A DNA stretch of 64,000 nt from Balanoglossus misakiensis (taxonomy: Eukaryota > Hemichordata), in assembly GCA_040954595.2 (NCBI GenBank), contig CM082581.2, forward strand, positions 124,001 through 188,000, read 5' to 3'. Of this stretch, positions 1 through 9,335 are shown piece by piece. The first letter of the stretch is position 1. Every line of letters starts with the position of its first letter. The position numbers and the translations under genes are program-made. Below the pieces are notes generated by a model, which saw nothing but the letters and a program-made list of their open reading frames with translations, did not search any database and was not told the origin of the DNA.

Positions 1-52
1 TTGGTGCTACCATCTTTATCATAATTACTGAATCTTATAATATTTACTAGTT

Positions 53-79
53 GGGGGTGGGTGGGGTGGGGGTGGGGGT
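53..79 (+). other. G-rich tract with G-quadruplex potential
   Basis: Five runs of three to five G separated by single T bases. This fits the G3+N1-7 rule for intramolecular quadruplexes with very short loops. Copies at 16423-16449, 30704-30730, 46461-46487 and 63389-63415 are unchanged. It lies on the non-template side of the intron/3' flank beyond e17. A regulatory role is not shown. Confidence 0.7.
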
Positions 80-302
80 AGTTGATGTCATAACTTTCTG
101 ATGTTTCAATTTACGGTTGGAAAAATAGCAACATCTACACTGATGAGCATTTGAGTCAATGAAAGTATTCATCATGGCTACCGTAGTGCATATAAGTCTC
201 TTGGTTAGCTGCACAATCACAGGCAACTTTATTGAGACAATATCAATGACAAAGCCCAGCGATTTCTACTTTGTGCGGGAAATCTGACACTGGTTTGCTT
301 AC

Positions 303-419
303 GTTCAGCGCACGTGGTTCCGATGAAACAGCGTGGACTCTGGCATCTGAACTCGGTGCAGGACACTTGCTGGCAGAATCCACTGGTTAGACAAGGGTTG
401 GGCTGACACGGATTCAAAT
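303..419 (-). CDS. Exon e17 (unit 1): EGF-like, one cysteine replaced
   Basis: A 117 bp phase 1-1 open exon with acceptor GTGCACAG and donor GTAAGC. It reads NPCQPNPCLTSGFC, QQVSCTEFRCQSPRC and FIGTTCAE. The fifth canonical EGF cysteine is serine (AGT for TGT) in every unit, so the fold would miss a disulfide. Thr-Ser here is Asn-Ser in units 3, 4 and 5. It is the last exon of this unit in transcription order; the next exon downstream would lie left of the window. Confidence 0.78.
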
Positions 420-803
420 CTGTGCACAGAAGAGAAAGTGATATAAATTGTGTACAGTTAATATTTACTACATATACTTTAAACAGATTTGTGCAGTCAG
501 GGTTGAGTGGTAAAAATCTCAGTTGGTCAACAGAACATCACTGTGACAAATTTCTTCCATGTTCAACAAAAGAAACGTAATGAAATTTTGACACAGGTGT
601 AATAGTGTCTTAGTGTACCATACGGTGCAGGTTGTTATTTGGTCAAATACACAATCCCCTTTTATGGCACACACATTCTTAATAAATTTCCCCAAAATTG
701 TGTCGTTATTCACTGTTTGATACAGGTTGGAAGAAACCAACTGCAAGCCGATTATGTGTTATGTTATTATGTTCCTCTTCATCTGAAATTTAAAATCACT
801 CAC

Positions 804-926
804 ATGTCTGACATAAATCGCCGGAGTAACAGCTTGTACAGGAGCATGTGAATTCAGTACACCAATTGGGCGTCAGCACACAGTTTCCACCATTCCGACA
901 CTGGATGGGTTGACACTGGTTGACAG
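804..926 (-). CDS. Exon e16 (unit 1): EGF-like, intact eight-cysteine module
   Basis: A 123 bp phase 1-1 exon with acceptor TCCCACAG and donor GTGAGT. It encodes VNQCQPIQCRNGGNC, TPNWCTEFTCSCTSC and YSGDLCQT. All eight cysteines are present and there is no lesion in any of the four units. Together with e10 and e12 it defines the local consensus C-x4-C-x5-C-x(4-6)-C-x4-C-x-C-x2-C-x5-C. Confidence 0.82.
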
Positions 927-1221
927 CTGTGGGATGTGCAGTCAAGATATTGTCAAAATTACAGAATCTACAAACTACACTCCACAGTCATGTACATGTA
1001 TACATGACAACAACCAAAGGGCTGTTTTGAAAAACCAAATGCTGTGAAATCCTTTAGAGTGTGACAAGAAACCACAGTTGCAACCGAAAACAAAAATAGT
1101 GATAACATTAAGCTAGCCCAAAGTTTGAGTTACCAGGGCTTTAATATGTGTACCGTACTTATATTATATAATATATAACAAGTGTTTTGCATTGAATAAA
1201 ATAATATTGGTTAGTACTTAC

Positions 1222-1341
1222 GCATTGTACATGTGGCACCAGTGAAGCATTCGGTACACATACAGTCAAACAGGAAACAGCCGTCTCACGCAACGCATGT
1301 GCCACCATTTTGACAAGGCATAGGGTATAACTGATCAATGG
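1222..1341 (-). pseudogene. Exon e15 (unit 1): EGF-like, in-frame TGA
   Basis: A 120 bp phase 1-1 exon with acceptor TTGGCAG and donor GTAAGT. It reads IDQLYPMPCQNGGTCVA, then TGA (complement 1286-1288), then DGCFLFDCMCTEC and FTGATC. The first EGF cysteine is also lost (DQLY where relatives have NQC). The TGA is present in units 2-4 (17656-17658, 31937-31939, 47694-47696, complement). Confidence 0.82.
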
Positions 1342-1735
1342 CTGCCAAAACAAAAATGAAAGTATCAATTACCTGCTTGTCAAAAACTTGTACATGTACT
1401 TGTGATGTTCATTTCGTTTAAATACGTGAGCAATGTCTTCATTCCTTGTTTCAAACCTTTACATTTAAAATAACATAATGATGCTATTGCTAGGATTTTT
1501 CTGTAAGAATCTTGAAAAATTAAAAAAATGTGCCATCAACATGATACAGAAGGCTTTCCTTTTTAACATGCACCTCACACTCAATTTTGACCCTACATCA
1601 GCAAATTTTGAAAGGATGAAACTTAGTAATGCTTCCACCCCATTTATTGGTGTATGGGTCCATCTATCACATTGAGAATACCAAAAATGAGGGTTTATAT
1701 ACCACGCTGTGTCATAAAACAGTAATTCGACACAC

Positions 1736-1858
1736 CTACGGCACAGATGGCCCCAGTCCAACACTTCTGGCAGTAACAGGTGTAGTCAGTATAAGAATTT
1801 GGTGTTTTGGAACAATAGCCTCCATTTTGACACGGATTCTGATCACATGGGTTAATGA
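1736..1858 (-). pseudogene. Exon e14 (unit 1): EGF-like, acceptor AG lost
   Basis: The coding part reads INPCDQNPCQNGGYC, SYTDYTCYCQKC and WTGAIC, exactly 123 bp in phase 1-1, with donor GTGTGT. At the place where AG should precede the exon there is TG (complement 1859-1860), one substitution from AG, behind a good T-rich tract. No other AG nearby would keep the frame. The loss is shared by all units. Units 3 and 4 additionally have AAG to TAG after TCYCQ. The C3-C4 loop cysteine is tyrosine. Confidence 0.78.
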
Positions 1859-2432
1859 CAATCAGAAAAAAAATAGTTTAAAACACATGAAATGCAGATG
1901 GCTACACCTCAACCAAAGATGATTCCTGCACCACAACAACATCCTTTGACACAAGCATTATACTGGAACCATACCCAGAACACGCATTAAGTATATGATG
2001 AAGGGACAATGTCTCTATTTTGGGTAATACAGTAAAACCTGTCTTTATGGACACCTCTCTAATCAGAACACCTAGTAAGATTGATTTTTCAAGCCAAATA
2101 GTAAGGATAATTAAGGACGTCTCTTTTACTTAATACTCAGAGGTGTGCACCACCTTAGGAGAGATTACCTCACATGCACAATTATCTCTACAGACACTAG
2201 TCTTCAAGAGGCAACTCTTGTATATTTGAGTGATGAAAACATCCAACTTCGTACACTTCCTCACAAGTTCGTGCCTATCCTAAATTGCACGGACATACAA
2301 ATGAAATTTCTGTTTCCTTTTCCTTTCTTTTCTCTTGGGGAAATTTTAGAAATGAGAAGTTACCACACAATTCAATTGCCATGAAGAGAAAGTGCCCAAA
2401 AGATTGTCATTTACGGTACGTCAGAAACTTAC

Positions 2433-2555
2433 ATATTTCACAACGGTTACCCTCATAGCAACCAGTACAGGCACAGGTATATGCCGTGCAGGAGTTGGCC
2501 ACTGCATTACATACAGCCCCGTTGAGACAGCTGTTTCGCTGGCCTGGATCTTGGA
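2433..2555 (-). CDS. Exon e13 (unit 1): EGF-like, first cysteine changed
   Basis: A 123 bp phase 1-1 open exon with acceptor TATTGCAG and donor GTAAGT. It reads QDPGQRNSCLNGAVC, ANSCTAYTCACTGC and YEGNRCE. The first EGF cysteine is glycine (GGC) here and in unit 4, but cysteine (TGC) in unit 3, where all eight cysteines are present. Unit 2 keeps only the 3' 108 bp. Confidence 0.78.
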
Positions 2556-2946
2556 CTGCAATAAAAAGTGCAACCTAATGTTATCTCAGCAATATTTACT
2601 TTCAAAATCTGTTTGATGAAAACATCATCATTACCATTACTGTAAATACTGAACGGAACTTCACTTCCAAAAACAACTTGCTCATTCTGGGACGCACTTA
2701 TGGGGCTATGAAAATCTCTGTATATGTATCTTGTGTAGGGAAAATTTTCATGAACGATCAACAGTTTTTTCTTCAAATAAACATGTTTTCTTTCAGCTGT
2801 ACATCATTTTTGAGGTGACCGATTCCCAAGGACCAAGGTGTGATGCTGAAGATGAAAATATAAAGTATGACCAACAGACAATGTATTGAGACATGATTGT
2901 AAATGTTAGTTCCTGCATGACAAATGTTTGTTTTAATGAGTTTTAC

Positions 2947-3063
2947 ACTGGCTGCAGTGTGTGCCGGTGAAACATCCTGGACAAGTACACTCATAAGTTG
3001 TACAAGACAGCTGAGTACACCGCCCATTGTTCAGGCATGGACTTGGCCTACATGGAGTTTGTT
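2947..3063 (-). CDS. Exon e12 (unit 1): EGF-like, intact eight-cysteine module
   Basis: A 117 bp phase 1-1 exon with acceptor TTGAAACAG and donor GTAAAA. It encodes QTPCRPSPCLNNGRC, TQLSCTTYECTC and PGCFTGTHCSQ. All eight cysteines of the family are present. It is also intact in unit 4 (complement 49356-49472), is interrupted by a transposon in unit 3 and is deleted in unit 2. A long run of T precedes the acceptor. Confidence 0.82.
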
Positions 3064-3296
3064 CTGTTTCAATGGCATGAAAAAAAAATAGTAGTGACAT
3101 AAGTTTTTTAGGGTATGACCATTTCCCTAATTCCTACAGCTGTGGTTCTATCGGGTTCTCCTATAACTGAGCCTCCTAAATGTATAACTGAACAATAAGA
3201 AGTCAAGGGTGCCCTGACACCCAACTTTTAAGAGCAGTTCATTTACTGAAACTGCCAGCACCCAATATTATCCCACATGTAATCCATATGTGGAAT

Positions 3297-3606
3297 TATA
3301 TTATACCAGTATATTGAAGGTGTAAATCACGCTATTTGATTGGTCGAGACACGACACGTGACCAGGATATATTAGCCATATACCACAGTCATATATCATA
3401 GTCAAAGAAAATGCCTTTTTAAAATGTTTTATGCAAAGTTTCAATATACTGGCATAATATAATAGCAATAAAACACCCCCAGCCATGGTATACCACTCGA
3501 TTTTGACCAGTTCAACTCCATATACGCACTCGCTATCGCTCGTGCGTATATGTCGTGAACTGGTCAAAATCTCGTGGTATACCATGGCTGGGGGTGTTTT
3601 ATTGCT
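3297..3606. mobile_element. Foldback/MITE pair next to e12
   Basis: Two adjoining inverted repeats. At 3297-3461 the 22 bp ends TTATATTATACCAGTATATT and their inverted copy flank about 120 bp, as in a MITE. At 3463-3606 arms of about 50 bp (AGCAATAAAACACCCCCAGC, continuing to GACCAGTTCA, and inverted copy) surround an inner ATACGCAC/GTGCGTAT stem and a 12 bp loop, giving a near-perfect 144 bp palindrome. Copies: 19045-19354, 34332-34641, and in unit 4 49706-52055, where the palindrome is split by a LINE. Confidence 0.75.
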
Positions 3607-3852
3607 TAAATCAAATACACCTGTAACAGTTTTAATTTACCATGTGGGTATTTGCATGGAGGGCCATGGTATTTGTTATCTACTGATAAAATACCCTTCA
3701 AAACAATATCCTCATTTCTTCAGAAGTTTGGCAACAAGACCAATAAAATTTGAAGTTTCACATCAAAATATACAATGCATAAATATGCTTAAAGATCTAC
3801 GGAATAAAGATTGCTTGTTTGTTTGCAGGGTGTCTTGAAAGTATATACTCAC

Positions 3853-5094
3853 TTGTTTGACCATGGACCCTAGAGAAAGAAGGACGCGCAACTCCAGTTT
3901 TTTCTTGAAATGATGTTCTTTTGCATACATTATTTCCAGGTAAATCCCAATAATCCAATTTGCAAATAAACTGTGTATAAACTAACGCAAAGTCTCGCGT
4001 TTTGCGTGAAGTTATCACAAACACCTTAGAACATCTCGCAGAAGACGAGAAAACTGCAACGTGGTTGAACGCAGCAATCATTTATGGAACACATCTGCAC
4101 AAGTTAAACAGGAATTTGGCACCTCTGAGTCTGACAGCGTCCAAAACAAGCATCTTTTGTCTAACAGTCCGGGTATTTCACAAGGCTGTGAGCTAACCGT
4201 ACCGAGGGTTGCCTGGCGGCAATAGCGCACACATGAAAATCCAGCCAGTTTGTTTATAAATTGTTTTCGTGAAATCTGTTTTATTGTTCACGCACTGCGA
4301 AATAAAATGCCCCTAAACCACAATTTTTGTTTCAATGCTTCACGCAAACATAAAATTATTACGAAAAGTGTCAGCGTTACCAAGAAATATGAGTGCCCAG
4401 TCGGACATGCAAGAAGGACGCGCAACTCCAGTTTTTTCTTGAAATGATGTTCTTTTGCATACATTATTTCCAGGTAAATCCCAATAATCCAATTTGCAAA
4501 TAAACTGTGTATAAACTAACGCAAAGTCTCGCGTTTTGCGTGAAGTTATCACAAACACCTTAGAACATCTCGCAGAAGACGAGAAAACTGCAACGTGGTT
4601 GAACGCAGCAATCATTTATGGAACACATCTGCACAAGTTAAACAGGAATTTGGCATGGATGATTTGTTTACAATTTTTAAATGAAGCTTGTGGCACTAGA
4701 AATGACCGTTCATCCGACAGACGACCATAATAATTAGCACAGACATCGTAATACTTTTAGAATTTTAGAAAAAAACGCAGTGGCTGCTGAAATGCAGGAG
4801 TGTCAGTTTGGTGGCAAGTTTTCGCATCACTGGTGGGGTCGACACGTGCCGAAGTAAGGAAGTCATTGTCCAACTGTCCTGGGTGTTAATTATATGCAAA
4901 AGAACATCATCATACAGATAATCCCCAAACCCTTTGATCTTTGCCGCAGTTGCTCGTCCTTCTTTCTCTAGGGTCTATGGTTTGACAGATGTCACCTGTG
5001 TAAGAGTTCACACACTGGCATGAATAGAAATTGCACGATGTTTGCTGGCAAAATCCACCATTCATACATGGGTTGGGATCACAGGGGTTTTGCA
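3853..5094 (-). pseudogene. Exon e11 (unit 1): EGF-like exon split by a transposon
   Basis: The 5' part is complement 4980-5094 (acceptor TTTCCAG, peptide QNPCDPNPCMNGGFC, QQTSCNFYSCQC, SYTGDIC). The 3' part is complement 3853-3861 (last bases and donor GTGAGT). Between them lies a 1118 bp DNA transposon flanked by a duplicated GTTTGAC. Without the element and one copy of the duplication the exon is exactly 117 bp in phase 1-1. With it, translation runs into the element and stops after about 22 residues. Seven cysteines: the extra C5-C6 cysteine is serine (VNSYTG). The same insertion sits in units 2-4. Confidence 0.85.
3862..4979. mobile_element. 1118 bp non-autonomous DNA transposon in exon e11 (unit 1)
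   Basis: Ends are inverted repeats of about 32 bp with two mismatches: CATGGACCCTAGAGAAAGAA on the left and CATAGACCCTAGAGAAAGAA read inward from the right. The flanks share GTTTGAC (3855-3861 and 4980-4986), or 8 bp with one mismatch. An 8 bp duplication and CA..TG ends fit the P or hAT superfamilies; the family is not identified. Inside are two identical direct repeats of 245 bp (3877-4121 and 4411-4655, 534 bp apart), the first starting within the left end. No transposase frame is visible. Confidence 0.82.
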
Positions 5095-5648
5095 CTGGAA
5101 ATTAAGAAAGGACGCCATTTTATTCCTTGCTACTCATTATACAGTACAGATATGGCAAAAACCTTGCAGAATTATGGCAAGGGTGTGTGGAGTGATTGTG
5201 CCTACAACTTATATTAGGCTGGTATCAAGTTGTTCACACCTCCATAGATCATGTGGCAGTGACTGTGAGGCAAGGGCTTCCCTTCATGAAATCAAAGACC
5301 TGTGTACTGGAGGAGGGTTCCTTGCAAATGCTTGACTTGACTTCAAGCATACCTGTAGACTCATATGTAAATTTACACTATCTGGCCTGGAGTGAGAATT
5401 TCCATAGTGGATGTGCGTTGACAAAAGGCTGTAAAATTGGCCAGTCGCGCATAATGTTTCTTGAACTAAGACAATCAAGACATTATGCGCTACGAAAGTG
5501 ATTTTGATTGGGAAGAGTGTAATCTTGCATTCGATGTCAAGAACGCTCCAAGCTCTGCTGTGGTGATGGCTACACCTATGCTCAGGAAACATGCAGTATT
5601 TGAATGCATCAGAGACAAAAGGTAAAAGAGACTGCGCTGTATACTTAC
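5095..5648. other. Intron between e10 and e11, with a short hairpin
   Basis: No domain-bearing exon is visible. The open frames found here on the plus strand have no recognisable motif. A 44 bp inverted repeat at 5447-5490 (GCGCATAATG and its inverted copy, extended by TCTTGA/TCAAGA) is conserved in all units. Corresponding introns: 20843-21396, 36130-36683, 53544-54097. Confidence 0.55.
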
Positions 5649-5771
5649 ATATCTCACACCTATCACCTTTGTAGCAACCAGTACATATGCAGGTGAGATC
5701 AAAGCAGGAATTTCGAGCCGGTTGACAGAAGCCACCATTCTGGCACGGATTTGGTGGACACTGGTTGAGTC
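5649..5771 (-). CDS. Exon e10 (unit 1): EGF-like, intact eight-cysteine module
   Basis: A 123 bp phase 1-1 exon with acceptor TTGTAG and donor GTAAGT. It encodes LNQCPPNPCQNGGFC, ARNSCFDLTCICTGC and YKGDRCE. All six EGF cysteines are present, plus one extra cysteine in the C3-C4 loop and one in place of the usual glycine before YxG. The module has no calcium-binding DxNE start. It is preserved in all four units and is the best reference copy of this domain type here. Confidence 0.82.
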
Positions 5772-5993
5772 CTACAAGGAAAAGGGTCAAATTTTCCATG
5801 ATCATCAATGTCATGTGATTATGAATGTATGTCAGTGGCTGAAAAAAATTCCCAGGGGTGAGTTTCCTACAAAAATTGTGATGTGACAAACCGACAAATT
5901 AGCATATTAGCATAATCAGAATAAATAAAAAACAGGTAGTTTAAAAGAACAAACACTTTGGAAAAGGAATAGAGCTAAGCTGCTGTCCCTTTC

Positions 5994-6446
5994 TAATTGT
6001 TACTCGTTCAAAAATCACCTGTCACATCACTCCAATTTTGTATCAGTTGCACTGGCTACCTGTTACAGAGCGTATTGTTTTTAAGATGTTAGTTCTCATT
6101 TTTAAATCCATTCATAAACTTGGTCCAATCTATGTTTCTAGCATGACTAATCTATATGTTCCGTGTCGCAATTTGAGGTCAGCTGATCAGTTCAAACTCT
6201 GCCCTGTTCGATCACGCACCAAGAGTTATGGTGATCGTGCTTTTACTGTTGCTGCTCCAATTCTTTGGAATAATCTTCCACTCACCATTCGCCAGGCACC
6301 AGACTTATCTGTTTTTAAATCAAATGTTAAAACTTTACTTTTTAAATCTGTTTTTTAGCCATTTGTTGTATTGTACTTTTGCTTTAAGCGTCATTGATCA
6401 CATTTTTTGTGGATACTGACGCTATACAAATAAATTATTATTATTA
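5994..6446 (+). mobile_element. LINE 3' end fragment (CR1/L2-like), unit 1
   Basis: The open frame at 6038-6358 encodes the conserved C-terminal tail of CR1/L2-type reverse transcriptases: LHWLPVTERIVFKMLVLIFK, then KSYGDRAFTVAAPILWNNLP and FKSNVKTLLFK. A short 3' UTR and a TTA-repeat tail follow. The element is 5'-truncated just before this segment and belongs to the same family as the 2 kb LINE in unit 4. In unit 1 the tail is broken by another insertion. Confidence 0.85.
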
Positions 6447-7924
6447 GGGCCCAAGCGCTTGCTTGCGCTTGGGCCCTATTGGTTTCGTTGGGGTTTTTCT
6501 TTCTTTCTTTCTTTCTTTTTTCTTGTGTCAATTCTTCGGCCAACTAAATCTCTGAAACTACTGCAGGTACACTTCTCAAACTTGCTACAGTGGTCAAGGT
6601 CAATGAGTAGATGTGCAGTGGCTTGTGAATATTTAATTAGTCACGTGGCATGGCGGCCATATTGGATTTTCTGAAAAAATGCAAATCTCAGATCTCAGAA
6701 ACTACAAGTCAGATCGACTTCAGATTTGGCGTGCAGGTAGTGTACCTTCAGCCCATCATTTTTGTAATTGGATATTTTGCTGTCAATGTTGCAGTTTTTT
6801 TGCTACAGTTGTTTTTCTGAAATCTGGTCAAAATTTCAAAAATCTTCTTCTCCAGAACCGGCGATAACCGAGTCACGCGGTTTGGGGTATGTGGTCACCT
6901 AACTGATGTCTATCAAGTTTGCGAAGATCATTGTGATTGGTCGAAGATTATGGCGGCCATATTGGATTTTCGAAAAACCATAGTTAAACTCCAAAAATCT
7001 TCTACTCCAGAACGGGCGATGACTGAGTCGCAAGATTCGGGGAGTATGGTCACTACACTGATGTCTATCAAGTTTGCAAACAGCATTGTGATTGGTCAAA
7101 GATTATGGCGGCCATATTGGATTTTGTAAAAAGCAGTGAAAAATTGAAATTCCTTTTTCTAGTCTTAAAATTGATAGCATACAAATTCTTTTTATGGATA
7201 TCAATCGTCATGTGACTAAAATATGTTACAATTTTTTGACGATTTTTCACATGACCTTTGACCTACTTATCACGCGTTATTATTTCTGCATATCTAATTC
7301 CTGGCTAACCTATAGGGCTAGACGTTTGGTTTTTGATGAATGTGGATTAGTGTGTGATCAAAATATTTTGCTACTTTTCATGACCCCTTTGACCTCAGCT
7401 GACCTCATTAATTATGTGCATAGCTAATTACAGGCGAACCAATAGAGCTAGAGGTTTGGTTTTGTTGAACATGGACCAGTATGGGGTCAAAATTTTTTGC
7501 CTAAATGTTGGGTGACCTCTGGTGACCTTTGACCTACTTTCGCATATCTCAGCATCCAGAGCAGATACAGCCTTGGCATTTGGCAGGATGGGAGCTTAAT
7601 GTAAAGCCAAATTTTTGGGTCACCTGTGACACCTGCTGACCTCATTTAATATGCACATACCTAATTACAGGCGAACCAATAGAGCTAGAGTTTTGGGTTT
7701 TGTTGGACATGGACGAGTATGGGTCAAAAATTCTTTCCCAAATGTTAGGTGACCTCAGGTGACCTTTGACCTACTTCACCCTATTTCAGCAGCAAAAATA
7801 CACACGTCCTTGATATGTCATGAGATAATACATCCGATAGAAAATTCTGTTTCTTCTCATTCATACTGTGCATATATAATTCGAGATCAGCGCTTGGGCC
7901 CGACAATGCTGCTCGCAGCTTTAA
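6447..7924. mobile_element. Unit-1-specific ~1.48 kb element with GGGCCCAAGCGC ends
   Basis: Absent from units 2-4, where the TTA tail is continuous. The left end is a perfect hairpin, GGGCCCAAGCGC, then six bases, then its inverted copy; the right end near 7890-7902 again has GCGCTTGGGCCC. The interior is made of diverged direct repeats: about 135 bp modules at 6838-6973 and 6993-7128, a GGCGGCCATATTGGATTTT motif three times (near 6652, 6951 and 7108), and 115 bp modules at 7426-7540 and 7663-7777. A CTTT microsatellite lies near 6500. No coding domain. Superfamily unknown. Confidence 0.75.
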
Positions 7925-8032
7925 TTATTATTATTATTTCTATTTTTGTGTTTGTACAACATCAGTGAAGTTTAAATCATAATAAAAAAAAATGATAATT
8001 ATCATTATTAACTGCTATAGATTCAAACTTAC

Positions 8033-8155
8033 TTGTCTCACACCTGTTTCCCTAGTAACACTCTGTGCACATGCCAATGGTGGCAGTACAAGAATTTGCC
8101 TGTTGTTGGCAGGTACCTCCATTGAGACAAGGACTAGTGAAGCATGGATTAGGAA
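8033..8155 (-). pseudogene. Exon e9 (unit 1): EGF-like, in-frame TAG
   Basis: A 123 bp phase 1-1 exon with acceptor CTTCCAG and donor GTAAGT. It reads PNPCFTSPCLNGGTC, ANSCTATIGMCTECY, then TAG (complement 8052-8054), then GNRCE. The stop sits inside the conserved YxG motif. One canonical cysteine is glycine (TIGMC where relatives have TCxC). Both defects are fixed in the four units (stops at 22324-22326, 37606-37608 and 55017-55019, complement). Confidence 0.8.
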
Positions 8156-8385
8156 CTGGAAGACAGGAATTCAAAATTTTATAAAACAGTTACCTATGGT
8201 AACACCAGTACACGTTCATTATTTCTCTGTTATGTTTTTATACTGGTGATTTTACTGTTTTTATTACCGATCATATGACTGACTTAAAGATGATGATGAT
8301 GATGATAATGACTACACCTGCTATTATTACTACAATGTACCTCAGCACTTAGATTTTTTAATAAATGACAAAGTACTGTACTCAC

Positions 8386-8515
8386 GTGTTTCACATGTGA
8401 AGCCCAGGTAGCAGCCAGCACATAGACATGTGACGCCTGTACAAGATCCCTGGATTGCTTGGCAAGTACCAGCATTCCGGCATGGGTTAAGGTTTGTGTT
8501 CGCACGGATTCATTG
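8386..8515 (-). pseudogene. Exon e8 (unit 1): EGF-like, frameshifted
   Basis: Acceptor ATTTGCAG and donor GTGAGT bound 130 bp, 7 bp longer than the 123 bp of its relatives and not a multiple of three. The start reads MNPCEHKP then a stop; the rest reads NPCRNAGTC, GSCTGVTCLCAGC and YLGFTC in another frame. A small net insertion between the first and second cysteine explains the shift. All eight cysteines of the local pattern are otherwise present. Same in all units. Confidence 0.72.
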
Positions 8516-9335
8516 CTGCAAATGTACACAATATTTACAAAATAAAACAGTATACAACTGTAAGTATTTATAATCATCAATTGTGAATATCACACCAATC
8601 AAGGCCTTTTAATGCACCCTGATTGCTGAGAGCTGAAATACGTGAACCAACGTGTATTTGTTTTCACTACTATATCACATGACATTCTGCATCTCTTTTC
8701 CATAGTTGGAGTCTGCACCCAACATTGTATTCCGGGGTAGCACTACCCGGAACCCCGAAACTTTTTCGTCATCATCCGAGTACTTTTCCCAGCATGCAGT
8801 TGCCAAGAAGGCTGCACAGGGAGTTTTTAATTTTGCACTGGTATACAATTTTTTTATTCGTCAATTTCACAGACACGTGCATTGCACATCAAAATTTTGC
8901 GTCAGAAGTGAGGACAACTTAACTAGGTACCAATGCAATGTGGTTTTAGGCGGATTTGAACTTTTCCTTTAATGTAACAGTTGTATTGACATGCGATTAT
9001 CATACTGAACATGAAGCAATCTCAAAATTGCTAAAAATAAAATAATTCAGAACATTTAGATTCTACAATGGTGAAAAAATATGACAAACCTTCCAAAAAT
9101 CTTATTTTTGAGGCCATTTTACAAAAATCTACGAGCCTGGCAAAATCTGAAAGAGGTGCTAGATAAAGGGCGCTTTTTCAAAACTCTAGATGGTTGACCC
9201 CCAATTTTTATTCCATAGATTAAATGTTTAGAAGTCATAGTATCATCAGTATTAATTTTAACATGATCAGACGACCCTTTATTTCGAGGTGCGCAACACC
9301 TTAAATATGTTTTTACGACTAAGACGACTACAAAC
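8516..9335. other. Intron between e7 and e8
   Basis: About 820 bp. Open frames on the plus strand (8706-8972) have no recognisable domain. A short GC hairpin, CCGGGGTAGC/ACTACCCGG, lies near 8737-8755. Because e7 seems to end in phase 2 and e8 starts in phase 1, a missed small exon here is possible, but none was recognised. Copies: 22788-23607, 38070-38889, 55481-56300. Confidence 0.5.

Noticed and set aside
1286-1288. TGA in e15 as a selenocysteine codon
   Set aside because: TAG and TAA stops occur in sibling exons, one cysteine of e15 is also lost, and no SECIS-like structure was seen; ordinary decay is simpler.
5284-5889. 201-codon minus-strand open frame as one protein
   Set aside because: It runs through exon e10 into both flanking introns; only 5649-5771 has the EGF pattern and valid splice sites.
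8706-8972. Plus-strand open frame of 88 codons repeated in all units
   Set aside because: No domain, no codon pattern, no splice logic; it lies in the e7-e8 intron and is preserved only because the whole unit is duplicated.
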